Source of the DNA: Prevotellaceae bacterium KH2P17 | GTDB taxonomy: Bacteria; Bacteroidota; Bacteroidia; Bacteroidales; Bacteroidaceae | Assembly: GCA_900199655.1 (NCBI GenBank) | Contig: FZRE01000019.1 | Span: 1-63,119, forward strand | Direction of reading: 5' to 3' | Length of the DNA stretch: 63,119 nucleotides | In this document: positions 52,556 to 60,379 of the stretch, one piece after another | Layout: every line of letters begins with the position of its first letter | How positions within the stretch are numbered: the stretch's first letter is position 1 | Translations under genes and position numbers: made by a program | The notes under the pieces: model-generated | Seen by the model: the letters and a program-made list of their open reading frames with translations, nothing else | Told to the model about the DNA's origin: nothing | The model's database searches: none

Positions 52556-52628
52556 TGGTACCTCTTGGAGTTGAACCAAGGACACATGGATTTTCAGTCC
52601 ATTGCTCTACCACCTGAGCTAAGGTACC
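52556..52628 (-). tRNA. tRNA-Phe (GAA)
   Basis: 73 bases folding to a full cloverleaf on the minus strand: acceptor GGTACCT/AGGTACC with discriminator A, D-arm AGCTCAGGTGGTAGAGC, anticodon arm ATGGACTGAAAATCCAT with anticodon GAA, and T-arm CTTGGTTCAACTCCAAG. CCA is not encoded. A -7-like TACCTTTG lies at 52661-52654. Confidence 0.97.
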
Positions 52629-52774
52629 AGCGTGGTTTGTCTTTTTGCGGATGCAAAGGTAAGGCATTTAGTTCATAATCTGCCATGCCTCGCGCGTAAA
52701 ATCCGCACTGTTAGTGTTTTTTAACAAACTTACCAATACGGCGGAAGGCCAGCGGGGCATGGCATGACGGCCGC

Positions 52775-53884
52775 TTACAGGAGGGCGTTCCAACCCTGCG
52801 CGGTTATCTCGAATTCGTTGCCGTCGCGCGCAATGAGCTGGTATCCCAGCGCTTCTTTGGTGATGTAGCCTATCTGGCGGACGCCTTCCAGACCCTCGAT
52901 TTTCTCGTGGTCGCCTATTGGAACGGTGAAGAGCAGCTCGTAATCCTCGCCTCCGTTCATGGCGCAGGTGGTTACGTTCATGTTCAACTCTTCGGCCATG
53001 ACGGCTGTCTGGTAGTCGATGGGAATCTGTTTCTCGTACACCCGGCACCCGCAATGGCTCTGTTTGCAGATGTGGAGCAACTCGGAGCTGAGCCCGTCGG
53101 AAATGTCCATCATGGCCGTAGGCCGTATGTTGAGTTCGCGCAGGCGGGCTATGATGTCGCCGCGGGCCTCGGGTTTCAGCTGCCGGTCTATGATGTATTC
53201 CTTTCCGGCGAAGTCGGGGCGGAAGTCGTTGAGCGTGTTGAGGTCGGTCTCCAACGCCTTCAGGTTCTGCGCGTTGCCTGTTTTCTTGGCCTCGCTTACC
53301 TTTTTTGCCAGCGCGTCATACTGCTCGTAATAAACTGTTTTTTCCCTTTCCAGGAGCTGCAGACCCATGTAGGCGGCGCCGAGGTCGCCCGTTACGCAGA
53401 TGAGGTCGGTCTCCTTGGCTCCGTTCCGGTACACAATGTCGGCCTTGTCGGCCTCTCCAATGAGCGTGATGCTGATGGCCAGGCCCGTGCGGGTTGAGGT
53501 AGTGTCGCCTCCCACGATGTCGATGTTCCACTTGTCGCAGGCTGCCCGCAGTCCTGCATAGAACTCGTCCATGTTCTCAATGCTGAACCTCTTGTCCACG
53601 GCGATGCTGACTATCAGCTGCCGGGGCGTGCCGTTCATGGCGAAAATGTCGCTGATGTTCTCCATGGCAGCCTTGTATCCAACCTGTTCCATGGTGGTGT
53701 AGGTGAGGTCGAAGTGTATTCCTTCCATGAGCATGTCGCTTGTCACGAGCACTTCTTTATTGGGATAATGAAGTACGGCGCAGTCATCGCCCACGCCGTA
53801 CACTGTAGATTCGTTTTTGGGTTTGATGTTCTTGGTGAGCCGGTCAATGAGACCAAACTCGCCAAGTGTTGATATTTCTGTCAT
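52775..53884 (-). CDS. thiL: Thiamine-monophosphate kinase ThiL
   Basis: A 369-residue enzyme of the AIRS/ThiL fold that phosphorylates thiamine monophosphate to the diphosphate. Mg-ATP and substrate motifs GVGDDCAVL, SDMLMEGIHFDL, GGDTTSTRTG, VTGDLGAAYMGL and AMMDISDGLSSEL are present. An insert of about 40 residues rich in Lys and Glu (YDALAKKVSEAKKTGNAQNLKALETDL) is usual in Bacteroidales. It follows the nucleoside phosphorylase by 54 bases. No thiamine riboswitch is seen. Confidence 0.95.
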   Translation of the reverse strand: MTEISTLGEFGLIDRLTKNIKPKNESTVYGVGDDCAVLHYPNKEVLVTSDMLMEGIHFDLTYTTMEQVGYKAAMENISDIFAMNGTPRQLIVSIAVDKRFSIENMDEFYAGLRAACDKWNIDIVGGDTTSTRTGLAISITLIGEADKADIVYRNGAKETDLICVTGDLGAAYMGLQLLEREKTVYYEQYDALAKKVSEAKKTGNAQNLKALETDLNTLNDFRPDFAGKEYIIDRQLKPEARGDIIARLRELNIRPTAMMDISDGLSSELLHICKQSHCGCRVYEKQIPIDYQTAVMAEELNMNVTTCAMNGGEDYELLFTVPIGDHEKIEGLEGVRQIGYITKEALGYQLIARDGNEFEITAQGWNALL

Positions 53885-53938
53885 AAAATGTCGTTGGTTG
53901 CTGTGTTGAAAGTTGTTATCGGCCGCTTGCGAGCTACG

Positions 53939-54748
53939 TTACGAGCGGCTTATCATCTCGCGCATAATCTCTGTCATCTTGGGTTGGGCGGCGTTGGCAG
54001 CCTCCTGCACCTCCTCGTGACTTACCTCTACGGGGGCATCAAAACCGCCTAAATCGGTAATGACGCTAAGGCCGAAGACCTTGATGCCGCAGTGGCAGGC
54101 CACGATAACCTCCGGTACGGTGCTCATGCCTACGGCATCTCCGCCCAGCAGGTGGTACATGCGGTACTCGTGAGGCGTTTCAAACGTAGGTCCCTGAACG
54201 CCAACGTAGGTTCCGTGAACTACGCGGATGCCTTTCTCGCGGGCAATGGTGTCGGCCAGATTGCGCAGCTGCAGGTTGTAGGCTTCGTGCATATCGGGGA
54301 AGCGGGGGCCCGTTGGGAAGTTCTTGCCGCGCAGCGGATGCTCGGGAAAGAGGTTGATGTGGTCGTCTATAATCATGAGGTCGCCAATCTTGAACTTCGG
54401 GTTCATGCCGCCCGAAGCATTCGACACGAAGAGCGTCTGGATGCCTAATTCGTACATGACGCGTATCGGGAAGGTTACTTCCTTCATGTTGTAGCCCTCG
54501 TAGAAGTGGAAACGGCCCTCCATGGCCATGATGTCCTTGCCGCCAAGTTTGCCGAAGATGAGCTTTCCGGCATGCCCTTCGACGGTCGAAACGGGAAAGT
54601 TGGGGATGTCCTTATAGGGAAATTCGCAGGTGTCAGTTATCTCGGAAGCTAATTGTCCCAGGCCTGTTCCCAGAATGATGGCGGTCTTTGGACTTGTTGT
54701 CATCCTTTTTTTTAACCAGGATGCTGTTTCTTGAATTCTTTCGTACAT
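53939..54748 (-). CDS. punA: Purine-nucleoside phosphorylase (PNP I type)
   Basis: A 269-residue trimeric-type phosphorylase converting purine nucleosides and phosphate to bases and ribose-1-phosphate. Motifs: GTGLGQLAS phosphate loop, VSTVEGHAGKL, MEGRFHFYEGY, and the base-binding GTYVGVQGPTFETPHEYRM. The start MYERIQETASWLKKR resembles homologues, so the 116-bp overlap with lpxK upstream is probably real and translation coupled. Confidence 0.95.
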   Translation of the reverse strand: MYERIQETASWLKKRMTTSPKTAIILGTGLGQLASEITDTCEFPYKDIPNFPVSTVEGHAGKLIFGKLGGKDIMAMEGRFHFYEGYNMKEVTFPIRVMYELGIQTLFVSNASGGMNPKFKIGDLMIIDDHINLFPEHPLRGKNFPTGPRFPDMHEAYNLQLRNLADTIAREKGIRVVHGTYVGVQGPTFETPHEYRMYHLLGGDAVGMSTVPEVIVACHCGIKVFGLSVITDLGGFDAPVEVSHEEVQEAANAAQPKMTEIMREMISRS

Positions 54749-55814
54749 AGCTTATGATTTTTTGATTGAAGTTTTCTTCTTGGCCGAGCATGAAGCTCAC
54801 GTGGATGGGGAGCACATAGAGGCTGTCTCTCACCTCGCTGCTCAGCCCCTCAAAGGCCTCCAGCCGCGCCGCGTCTTTCTCCGTCGTGATGAGCAATTTG
54901 GGTGCAGGCAGGGCGGCGAACTTCTCGTTGATGGTCTGTGCATCGCGCTCCCGGAACTGGTGATGGTCGCCGAAAGTGAGTGGGGTAATGGTCATTCCCA
55001 TTGCCGAAAGGTCGAGAAGCATCTGCCGGGGCGATGCAATGCCGGTGAGCAATGCCACGTGCGAGCCTGCTGCTTCGGCTATCTTCATGCGGCGGTCGGG
55101 GTCTCCGAAGACGGGACGCAGGTCGTCATAGTCGATAGTAGTGAAGTAGAGCTCCTGATAAGCGTACAGATCCATGGCCTTGGTGAGTACGCGGAATTCC
55201 ATAGGTTTAAGGTCCTTGGGGCACTTGGTGATGATAACAACGTCGGCCCTTGCCTTGCCTTCCTTCGGTTCCCGCAGCCTTCCGGCCGGCAGGAGCTTGT
55301 CATAGATAATCAGCCGGTGGTAGTCAACGAGCAGGATGTTGATGCCCGGCTTTACGTATCGGTGCTGGAAGGCGTCGTCGAGCAGGATAACATCAACGTC
55401 CTTGGTATCCTCCAGCGAGGTTAGCATCTCTATTCCGCGAACGCGGTCTTTGTCAACAGCCACGTAGATGTCGCTGAATTTCTTTTTCATCTGGTAGGGC
55501 TCGTCGCCTATCTCGGGCATTGTGGTCTGCTCGCCGGCCAGCACAAAGCCTCTTGTTTTGCGCTTGTAGCCGCGCGAAAGCACGGCCACCTTCACCTTGT
55601 CATGCAGCAAGTTGACGAGATACTCCACGTGAGGAGTCTTGCCGGTGCCGCCTACCGTGATGTTGCCAACAGAGATGGCAGGGATGCTGAAGGAATGTTC
55701 CTTGAGCACGCCGACCTCAAAGAGCTGGTTGCGAAGCCGCACACCGATTCCGTAAAGCCAGCTAAGAGGCTTCAGCCATTCGTTGATATGTATGAGGTCT
55801 CCTTCTGTTCGCAT
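54633..55814 (-). CDS. lpxK: Tetraacyldisaccharide 4'-kinase LpxK
   Basis: A 393-residue inner-membrane-bound kinase that phosphorylates the lipid A disaccharide. The P-loop VGGTGKTP is at 54-61, and FQHRYVKPGINILLVDYHR is the conserved DDGFQHR-type region (here DDAFQHR). The last about 38 codons overlap punA in another frame after a run of eight A, giving a tail DDNKSKDRHHSGNRPG that does not look conserved. The start ATG overlaps the sppA stop (TAATG). Confidence 0.94.
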   Translation of the reverse strand: MRTEGDLIHINEWLKPLSWLYGIGVRLRNQLFEVGVLKEHSFSIPAISVGNITVGGTGKTPHVEYLVNLLHDKVKVAVLSRGYKRKTRGFVLAGEQTTMPEIGDEPYQMKKKFSDIYVAVDKDRVRGIEMLTSLEDTKDVDVILLDDAFQHRYVKPGINILLVDYHRLIIYDKLLPAGRLREPKEGKARADVVIITKCPKDLKPMEFRVLTKAMDLYAYQELYFTTIDYDDLRPVFGDPDRRMKIAEAAGSHVALLTGIASPRQMLLDLSAMGMTITPLTFGDHHQFRERDAQTINEKFAALPAPKLLITTEKDAARLEAFEGLSSEVRDSLYVLPIHVSFMLGQEENFNQKIISYVRKNSRNSILVKKKDDNKSKDRHHSGNRPGTISFRDN

Positions 55815-57595
55815 TACTTGATGTTGAGGTAGAACGGGATACGTGCCTGTATAACGTCCTGCCGGTTCATTGTTTTAAGGAGCAGGAAGGGTTCATAGTA
55901 TTCGCCCAGGAAGGCGCGGAGCTGCTCGTCCAGATAGTTTCCGCCGCCGGTTTCGGCCAACAACTGGTCGGTGAAACTTAGCGGAGCAGGATATTCGGAG
56001 GTGTAGTATTCGTTGATTTTAGCCAGCTTGGCAGCTTTAGCCACGGCCTTGTCCAGGCCTCCCAGCTCGTCTACGAGCTTTATCTTGAGTGCATCCTGAC
56101 CGAGGAAAACATGCCCTTGGGCGATGGCTTCCACCTGATCAGTCGTCATCTTGCGGCCTGTTGCCACGCGCTGACGGAAGAGATTGTAGCCGCGGTCGAT
56201 GTAGGCAGTCATGTAGGATATTTCTTCTGCGTTCATAGGACGGGCGCCCGTGCCGAACAGACTGTTCTTGTTGGTCTTCACTTCGTCGAACTTGATGCCG
56301 AGTTTCTGTGTGAGCAGCTGGCTGCGGTCGGGTATCATGCCGAAGATACCGATGCTGCCGGTGAGCGTGGTAGGCTCTGCAACAATCCAGTTGGCACCGC
56401 AACTCATGTAGTAACCGCCCGATGCAGCCATGCCGCCCATAGAGACAACAACCGGTTTCTTCTTCTTCAGCAGTTCAATCTGGTGCCACAGCTGTTCCGA
56501 AGCGTAAGCACTGCCGCCGCCGGAGTTCACGCGAATGACCACTGCCTTTACGTCGTCGTCCTCCATCAGGCCCTCCAAATCCTTGTTCACATCGGTTGCC
56601 ACAATCTGGTGAGCACCGCTGAAGAGGCCTCCCGGCAGCTGACTTTGCACGATATCGCCGTAAGCGTAGTAGACTGCAACTTGCTCACCGTCGTGCTTCT
56701 CCTTCACGTTCTGCATGTCGGAGATGCTCAGCTGGTTGATTGCAGCATCCTGTTCAACGCCAAGCAGTTTCTTTACTTCGCTTTTTATTTGGTCAGCGTA
56801 GAGCAAACCGTCCACAAAACGGTTCCTTACATACTCCTTGGGGTCGCCGAAGATGATAAGATTATCGGCCTGCGCGTTGAGCTGTTCGGTGCTGATATGG
56901 CGACTCTCGGAGACTGCCTTCAGCATGTTTTGCCACAGTCCGTCGATGTATGCCTGCGTCTGTTGGCGGCTCGGTTCGCTCATCTTGTCCTCGGTAAACG
57001 TCTCGGTGGCACTCTTGTACTTGCCCACCTTGAGCACTTGCATCTTGATACCGAACTTGTCGAGCAGGTCCTTGACGAAGATGGGCTGTGCTCCGATGCC
57101 TGCCCAGTCAATCATTCCCTGCGGATTGAGATATATCTTGCTGGCTGCCGAGGCCAGATAGTAGGTGCCTTGGGTGTAGGTGTCGCCGTAGGCAACAATC
57201 CATTTGCCGCTCTTCCGGAAGTCGAGCAGTGCGTTGCGGATTTCCTGCAGCTGTGGGTAGTCGGCGCTCAGCATGCCCGCCTCTATGTAGATACCTTTCA
57301 CGTTGTCGTTCTTCTTGGCCTTGCGGATGGCCGAGAGCGTCTCGTTGAGGCCTATGGTGTTGGCCGAATTACCCGCCAGCATCGCCAGGATGTTTTCGTC
57401 GGCCTGTTCTTTCATGACTCCCGAGAGGTTCATGACGAGTACCGAATTCTTACTTACGTTTTTCGTGGCCTGGGCAGATGAAATCATGCCTACAATGCTC
57501 ATGGCGGCAAAGATGCCCATGACAACCAGGAAGATGATGATTCCCACAACGGTGGCAAAGGCGTACTTGAAAAAATCTTTCATACGTTGATACAT
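55814..57595 (-). CDS. sppA: Signal peptide peptidase SppA, 67K type
   Basis: A 593-residue membrane-anchored serine protease that degrades cleaved signal peptides. One N-terminal helix (about 11-38), then tandem ClpP-like domains. The catalytic lysine is in GKYKSA at 191-196 and the serine is Ser392 in GGMAASGGYY. First gene of the sppA-lpxK-punA-thiL run; a second Met at residue 5 could also start it. Confidence 0.95.
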   Translation of the reverse strand: MYQRMKDFFKYAFATVVGIIIFLVVMGIFAAMSIVGMISSAQATKNVSKNSVLVMNLSGVMKEQADENILAMLAGNSANTIGLNETLSAIRKAKKNDNVKGIYIEAGMLSADYPQLQEIRNALLDFRKSGKWIVAYGDTYTQGTYYLASAASKIYLNPQGMIDWAGIGAQPIFVKDLLDKFGIKMQVLKVGKYKSATETFTEDKMSEPSRQQTQAYIDGLWQNMLKAVSESRHISTEQLNAQADNLIIFGDPKEYVRNRFVDGLLYADQIKSEVKKLLGVEQDAAINQLSISDMQNVKEKHDGEQVAVYYAYGDIVQSQLPGGLFSGAHQIVATDVNKDLEGLMEDDDVKAVVIRVNSGGGSAYASEQLWHQIELLKKKKPVVVSMGGMAASGGYYMSCGANWIVAEPTTLTGSIGIFGMIPDRSQLLTQKLGIKFDEVKTNKNSLFGTGARPMNAEEISYMTAYIDRGYNLFRQRVATGRKMTTDQVEAIAQGHVFLGQDALKIKLVDELGGLDKAVAKAAKLAKINEYYTSEYPAPLSFTDQLLAETGGGNYLDEQLRAFLGEYYEPFLLLKTMNRQDVIQARIPFYLNIK

Positions 57596-57610
57596 TATTA
57601 TTTAGTGTTG

Positions 57611-57642
57611 CAAAAATAAGGTAAATAGCTTGAAAAAGCAAA
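57611..57642 (-). promoter_or_regulatory. Promoter of sppA
   Basis: TTTG (57642-57639), 20 bp, TATTTTTG (57618-57611) on the minus strand. Confidence 0.75.
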
Positions 57643-57662
57643 TTATTTGGTCTATTTTGTGC

Positions 57663-57690
57663 TTGCAACAGACTTTTTTCACTAAATTTG
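57663..57690 (+). promoter_or_regulatory. Promoter of the SDR gene
   Basis: TTG at 57663-57665, 17 bp, TAAATTTG at 57683-57690, 6 bases before ATG 57696, so the leader would be extremely short. Confidence 0.6.
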
Positions 57691-57695
57691 TGAGT

Positions 57696-58427
57696 ATGAA
57701 AAGAGCCATTATCATAGGAGCATCCTCCGGATTGGGGCGCCGGATAGCCCTCATCCTGCTGCACCAGGGCTGGCAAGTGGGCATAGCGGCCCGCCGGCTG
57801 GAGGCGTTGGAAGAAGTGAGAAATACCTGCCCGGAGCGGGTAACGACTGCCCGTATAGACGTAACGGCGGCCGATGCGCCCGAACGGCTGCTCGAGCTGG
57901 CAGACCGTATGGGCGGCATGGAGCTGTATTTCCACGTATCGGGCATAGGAAAGCAGAACATCAGGCTCGATGCCGACATAGAAGCCGACACCGTGGAGAC
58001 CAACGCGCTGGGGTTTACCCGCATGGTCGGCGCGGCCTTCAACTATCTGGCCACGCACGGCGGAGGCCACATTGCCGTCATTTCCTCTATCGCCGGAACC
58101 AAGGGACTGGGCCCTGCACCCTCGTACAGCGCCACCAAGGCCTTTCAGAGTACCTATATCCAGGCGCTCGAACAGCTTGCCAACAGCCGCAGGCTGCCCA
58201 TCTCGTTCACCGATATTCGCCCCGGCTTTGTAGACACGCCGCTGCTTGCAGGCAGCCGTTACCCCATGTTGCTCGACGCCGGAAAGGCCGCCCGCGAGAT
58301 TGTTAGGGCCCTAAACAGCCACCGCCATGTGTGGATAGTGGACTGGAAGTACCGCATCCTGACCTTCTGCTGGCGGCGGATGCCCAACTGCGTGTGGCGC
58401 CGTTTGAGGCTGGTAAAGACCGAGTAA
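57696..58427 (+). CDS. Short-chain dehydrogenase/reductase
   Basis: A 243-residue classical SDR: cofactor loop GASSGLG near the N-terminus, then the Ser of SSIAG and the catalytic YSATK. The arginine pair AARRLE after strand 2 favours NADPH. Its C-terminus is hydrophobic and basic (WIVDWKYRILTFCWRRMP), which may touch the membrane. Start set by the -7 box; reading from 57630 would lie upstream of transcription. Substrate unknown. Confidence 0.9.
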   Translation: MKRAIIIGASSGLGRRIALILLHQGWQVGIAARRLEALEEVRNTCPERVTTARIDVTAADAPERLLELADRMGGMELYFHVSGIGKQNIRLDADIEADTVETNALGFTRMVGAAFNYLATHGGGHIAVISSIAGTKGLGPAPSYSATKAFQSTYIQALEQLANSRRLPISFTDIRPGFVDTPLLAGSRYPMLLDAGKAAREIVRALNSHRHVWIVDWKYRILTFCWRRMPNCVWRRLRLVKTE

Positions 58428-58482
58428 GCTGTAAAGGATTGTGCAAGAAATAAAACTATTCTTGAACTTTTTACACAAAAAG

Positions 58483-58599
58483 TTTGCATGATTAAAGAAT
58501 AATTTTTACCTTTGCAGCGGATATTAATCAGTATGTATTCAAAAAAGCATATATTTAACAGCGGGATGCAAGTATGTAACGACTTTCTTGCATTTTTTA
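58483..58599 (+). ncRNA. Candidate small RNA with own promoter and terminator
   Basis: TTTG at 58483-58486, 20 bp, TACCTTTG at 58507-58514 is a strong promoter. About 50 bases later ATGCAAG (58566) pairs with CTTGCAT (58587) before six T. The transcript would be near 58520-58599, about 80 bases. It also contains a 30-codon reading frame from ATG 58533 without a convincing ribosome site. Either a small RNA, a tiny peptide gene, or the orphaned promoter of a lost gene. Confidence 0.4.
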
Positions 58600-58655
58600 T
58601 AAACAAAAATCACCCCCTTTTTTAACCCTCAAAAACGCAAAAGCGGCTTCCGACT

Positions 58656-58714
58656 GTTCAAAAGCCAGTCGAAAACCGTTCAACTATCGTTCAATCAGCG
58701 TTTTAGCTGTTCAA
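58656..58714. repeat. GTTCAA motifs at 11/22-bp spacing
   Basis: GTTCAA begins at 58656, 58678, 58689 and 58709 (steps 22, 11, 20). A palindrome CGACTG...CAGTCG at 58651-58671 encloses the first. It sits between the candidate small RNA and the small protein gene. Confidence 0.5.
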
Positions 58715-58719
58715 ACTTA

Positions 58720-58935
58720 TCACTTTTTTGTCACTTTCGAGCGGATAAGTTCCCCGGCCATTATGCACGCCTTTTTATTCAATATAACGCCTCCTTTGCT
58801 CAGTCCTGCACGCTCCAACGAGCATTGCTTTATACCTATTTCCTCCGCCGTCAGAACACTGTATATCGCAGGTATGGAGCCGAAGTAGTAGTTCTTTCGT
58901 CCCTGTATCAAATGCACATGTATAACCTTGGTCAT
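58720..58935 (-). CDS. Small hypothetical protein
   Basis: A 71-residue protein (MTKVIHVHLIQGRKNYYFGS start). It has alternating beta-like strands at the N-terminus and a lysine-rich tail, with no signal or membrane helix. I do not recognise a named family, though the opening looks like short proteins common in Bacteroidales. The start at 58935 is chosen since a -7 box TATATTTG lies at 58961-58954, over the longer alternative start at 58956. Confidence 0.6.
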   Translation of the reverse strand: MTKVIHVHLIQGRKNYYFGSIPAIYSVLTAEEIGIKQCSLERAGLSKGGVILNKKACIMAGELIRSKVTKK

Positions 58936-58953
58936 AATCGCTTTATTTTGCTG

Positions 58954-58961
58954 CAAATATA
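58954..58961 (-). promoter_or_regulatory. -7 box of the small hypothetical gene
   Basis: TATATTTG on the minus strand, 19 bases upstream of the start; no clear TTG further up. Confidence 0.5.
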
Positions 58962-59175
58962 CAAAATAATAACTATATACGATATTTTTATATAATATAT
59001 AATTTCAATTCTGATAAAAAATAACGGAACTTGACACGATAGCCCCATCATTCTAAACCACTTCAGAAGCCCGTCTAAGCCCCTTCTTTTCGCCTGTGTC
59101 ACCTTTGCTTGGTTTCCACCGCCACACACCCACTACAGCACAGAAATCGCCCCATTTTGCCTCAATTTGCCCCCG

Positions 59176-59250
59176 ATGTAACATTTATCACTCAAACACC
59201 GTTCAAACGAGCCTCGAATGTAACACAAATGTAAAGCCAATGTAACATTT
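59176..59250. repeat. 11-bp direct repeats in the gene-free stretch before the island
   Basis: ATGTAAC/ATGTAAA starts at 59218, 59229 and 59240, three units of exactly 11 bp, with a further ATGTAAC at 59176. TCAAAC occurs at 59192 and 59203, also 11 bp apart. The rest of 58962-59360 is AT-rich with no gene, promoter or terminator that I can support. It marks the change from the conserved genome to the AT-rich region. Confidence 0.6.
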
Positions 59251-59360
59251 CGTTTTGCAATCGTTCCAACCTCTATTATCTCATAACTCTTTGATATACA
59301 AAGCAAATCACCCCTTTATCCTATCTTCAGTTTTTTCACATTTCGTTTTACCCCCTATAT

Positions 59361-59711
59361 ATGGCTTTCGGACACAAAGGTATTCCTACACGTGTAAGTA
59401 CTGTTGACAGATTTCAAGGAAAGGAATGCAACATCGTTATTGTCTCCATGGTGAGGAGTAATATCATTCAAAGTTCCATGAATCGGCAGCCAGACAGGAA
59501 AAGATATCCGAAGTATGGCTATCCAGAACAGCATTCTTTAAGTTTCGCTCAATCTCCTAACAGACTTAACGTAGCATTGTCCAGAGCCAAAAGACTGTTA
59601 ATAATACTCGGGAACAGAGAACATTTTTCCAATTTGGAAATTTATAGAAGACTGTTCTTAACTATAGAGTCGAACAAAAATAATCACGTCGTAAATCAAG
59701 AAGAAGTATGA
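59361..59711 (+). pseudogene. C-terminal remnant of a UPF1/DNA2-like SF1 helicase
   Basis: 116 codons carrying only helicase motifs V and VI: VDRFQGKECNIVIVSMVRSN and SPNRLNVALSRAKRLLIILGN, the AAA_12 end of UPF1-like enzymes. The ATPase half with Walker A and B is missing, and the upstream 400 bases hold no trace of it, so the gene is truncated and surely not an active helicase. Its stop overlaps the next ATG (ATGA), so the original gene was coupled with the next one. Base composition is much more AT-rich than the genes before 58.4 kb. Confidence 0.8.
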
Positions 59712-60379
59712 AAATCACAGATAAAATAGCGAATGCAGAATTTATTTATTCAACCCTGACTAAATGGGGGGTGAAGAAATATACTTGTGACATTTTATAC
59801 TTCACAGAAGAACCTCTTGATGATTTATATGACGTTATATGTTCCATCCTGGCAGCAAGCGATGGTTTCTATGACAAGCGTAGTCTTGGAGTTCTCCTTG
59901 GATTCAGCATGGTGAACCAGGAGAACGAAGGTAAGCCTGAAATATATTTTGATATTGCTGAAGTCAGAATGTTTGAGGACATTTTAAAGAAGGTAGAAGA
60001 TGAACATCTAATCAAGGTGGTGGAGCATGATGTCATCTTAACAAATCTTGGTAAAATATCACTTGAAGAAAAGAAGCACTTTAAGTTCTTCTCTGGAACC
60101 AAGTATTTATTTGAGCATCAAAAACTGAAATCCGATACACCGACAGCACTTTCGATGTTCCCATTTTACAAAGATATGGGAATTTATAGTGACATGGTTG
60201 AAAAGAAGCAGATATGGCCAGATGATGAAATAATTGATTCTATAATTCATTATGAGATGACACCTCTTTTGAAGAGGTTGGAATATCAATCAAAGGAAAA
60301 GGCAAATATTTATCAAGCCGAACAGCAGGAGTATTTTGACCTTGATAACAGAAATCTATTCATATATTCCATCTTATAA
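59708..60379 (+). CDS. Hypothetical protein, probable N-terminal part of the repeat protein
   Basis: A 223-residue protein of unrecognised family. Residues 1-120 look like winged-helix-rich sequence (KITDKIANAEFIYSTL, LDDLYDVICSILAASDGFYDKRSLGVLLGF, LIKVVEHDVILTNLGKISLEEK); the rest is charged. It overlaps the next frame by 44 bp, and that frame has no ATG start. A one-base change near 60340 would join both into about 1040 residues, so this is likely the N-terminal half of a frameshifted gene. Winged helix is my reading, not proven. Confidence 0.6.
   Translation: MKITDKIANAEFIYSTLTKWGVKKYTCDILYFTEEPLDDLYDVICSILAASDGFYDKRSLGVLLGFSMVNQENEGKPEIYFDIAEVRMFEDILKKVEDEHLIKVVEHDVILTNLGKISLEEKKHFKFFSGTKYLFEHQKLKSDTPTALSMFPFYKDMGIYSDMVEKKQIWPDDEIIDSIIHYEMTPLLKRLEYQSKEKANIYQAEQQEYFDLDNRNLFIYSIL

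Noticed and set aside
52556..52628. tRNA-Phe as attachment site of an integrated element
   Set aside because: No integrase and no repeat of the tRNA 3' end nearby; flanks are ordinary genes.
54700..54720. dnaX-like -1 programmed frameshift at the A8 run in lpxK
   Set aside because: The punA frame is +1 to lpxK, so a -1 slip does not reach it.
56111..57481. 456-codon plus-strand frame opposite sppA
   Set aside because: Antisense shadow of a complete SppA; no recognisable domain.
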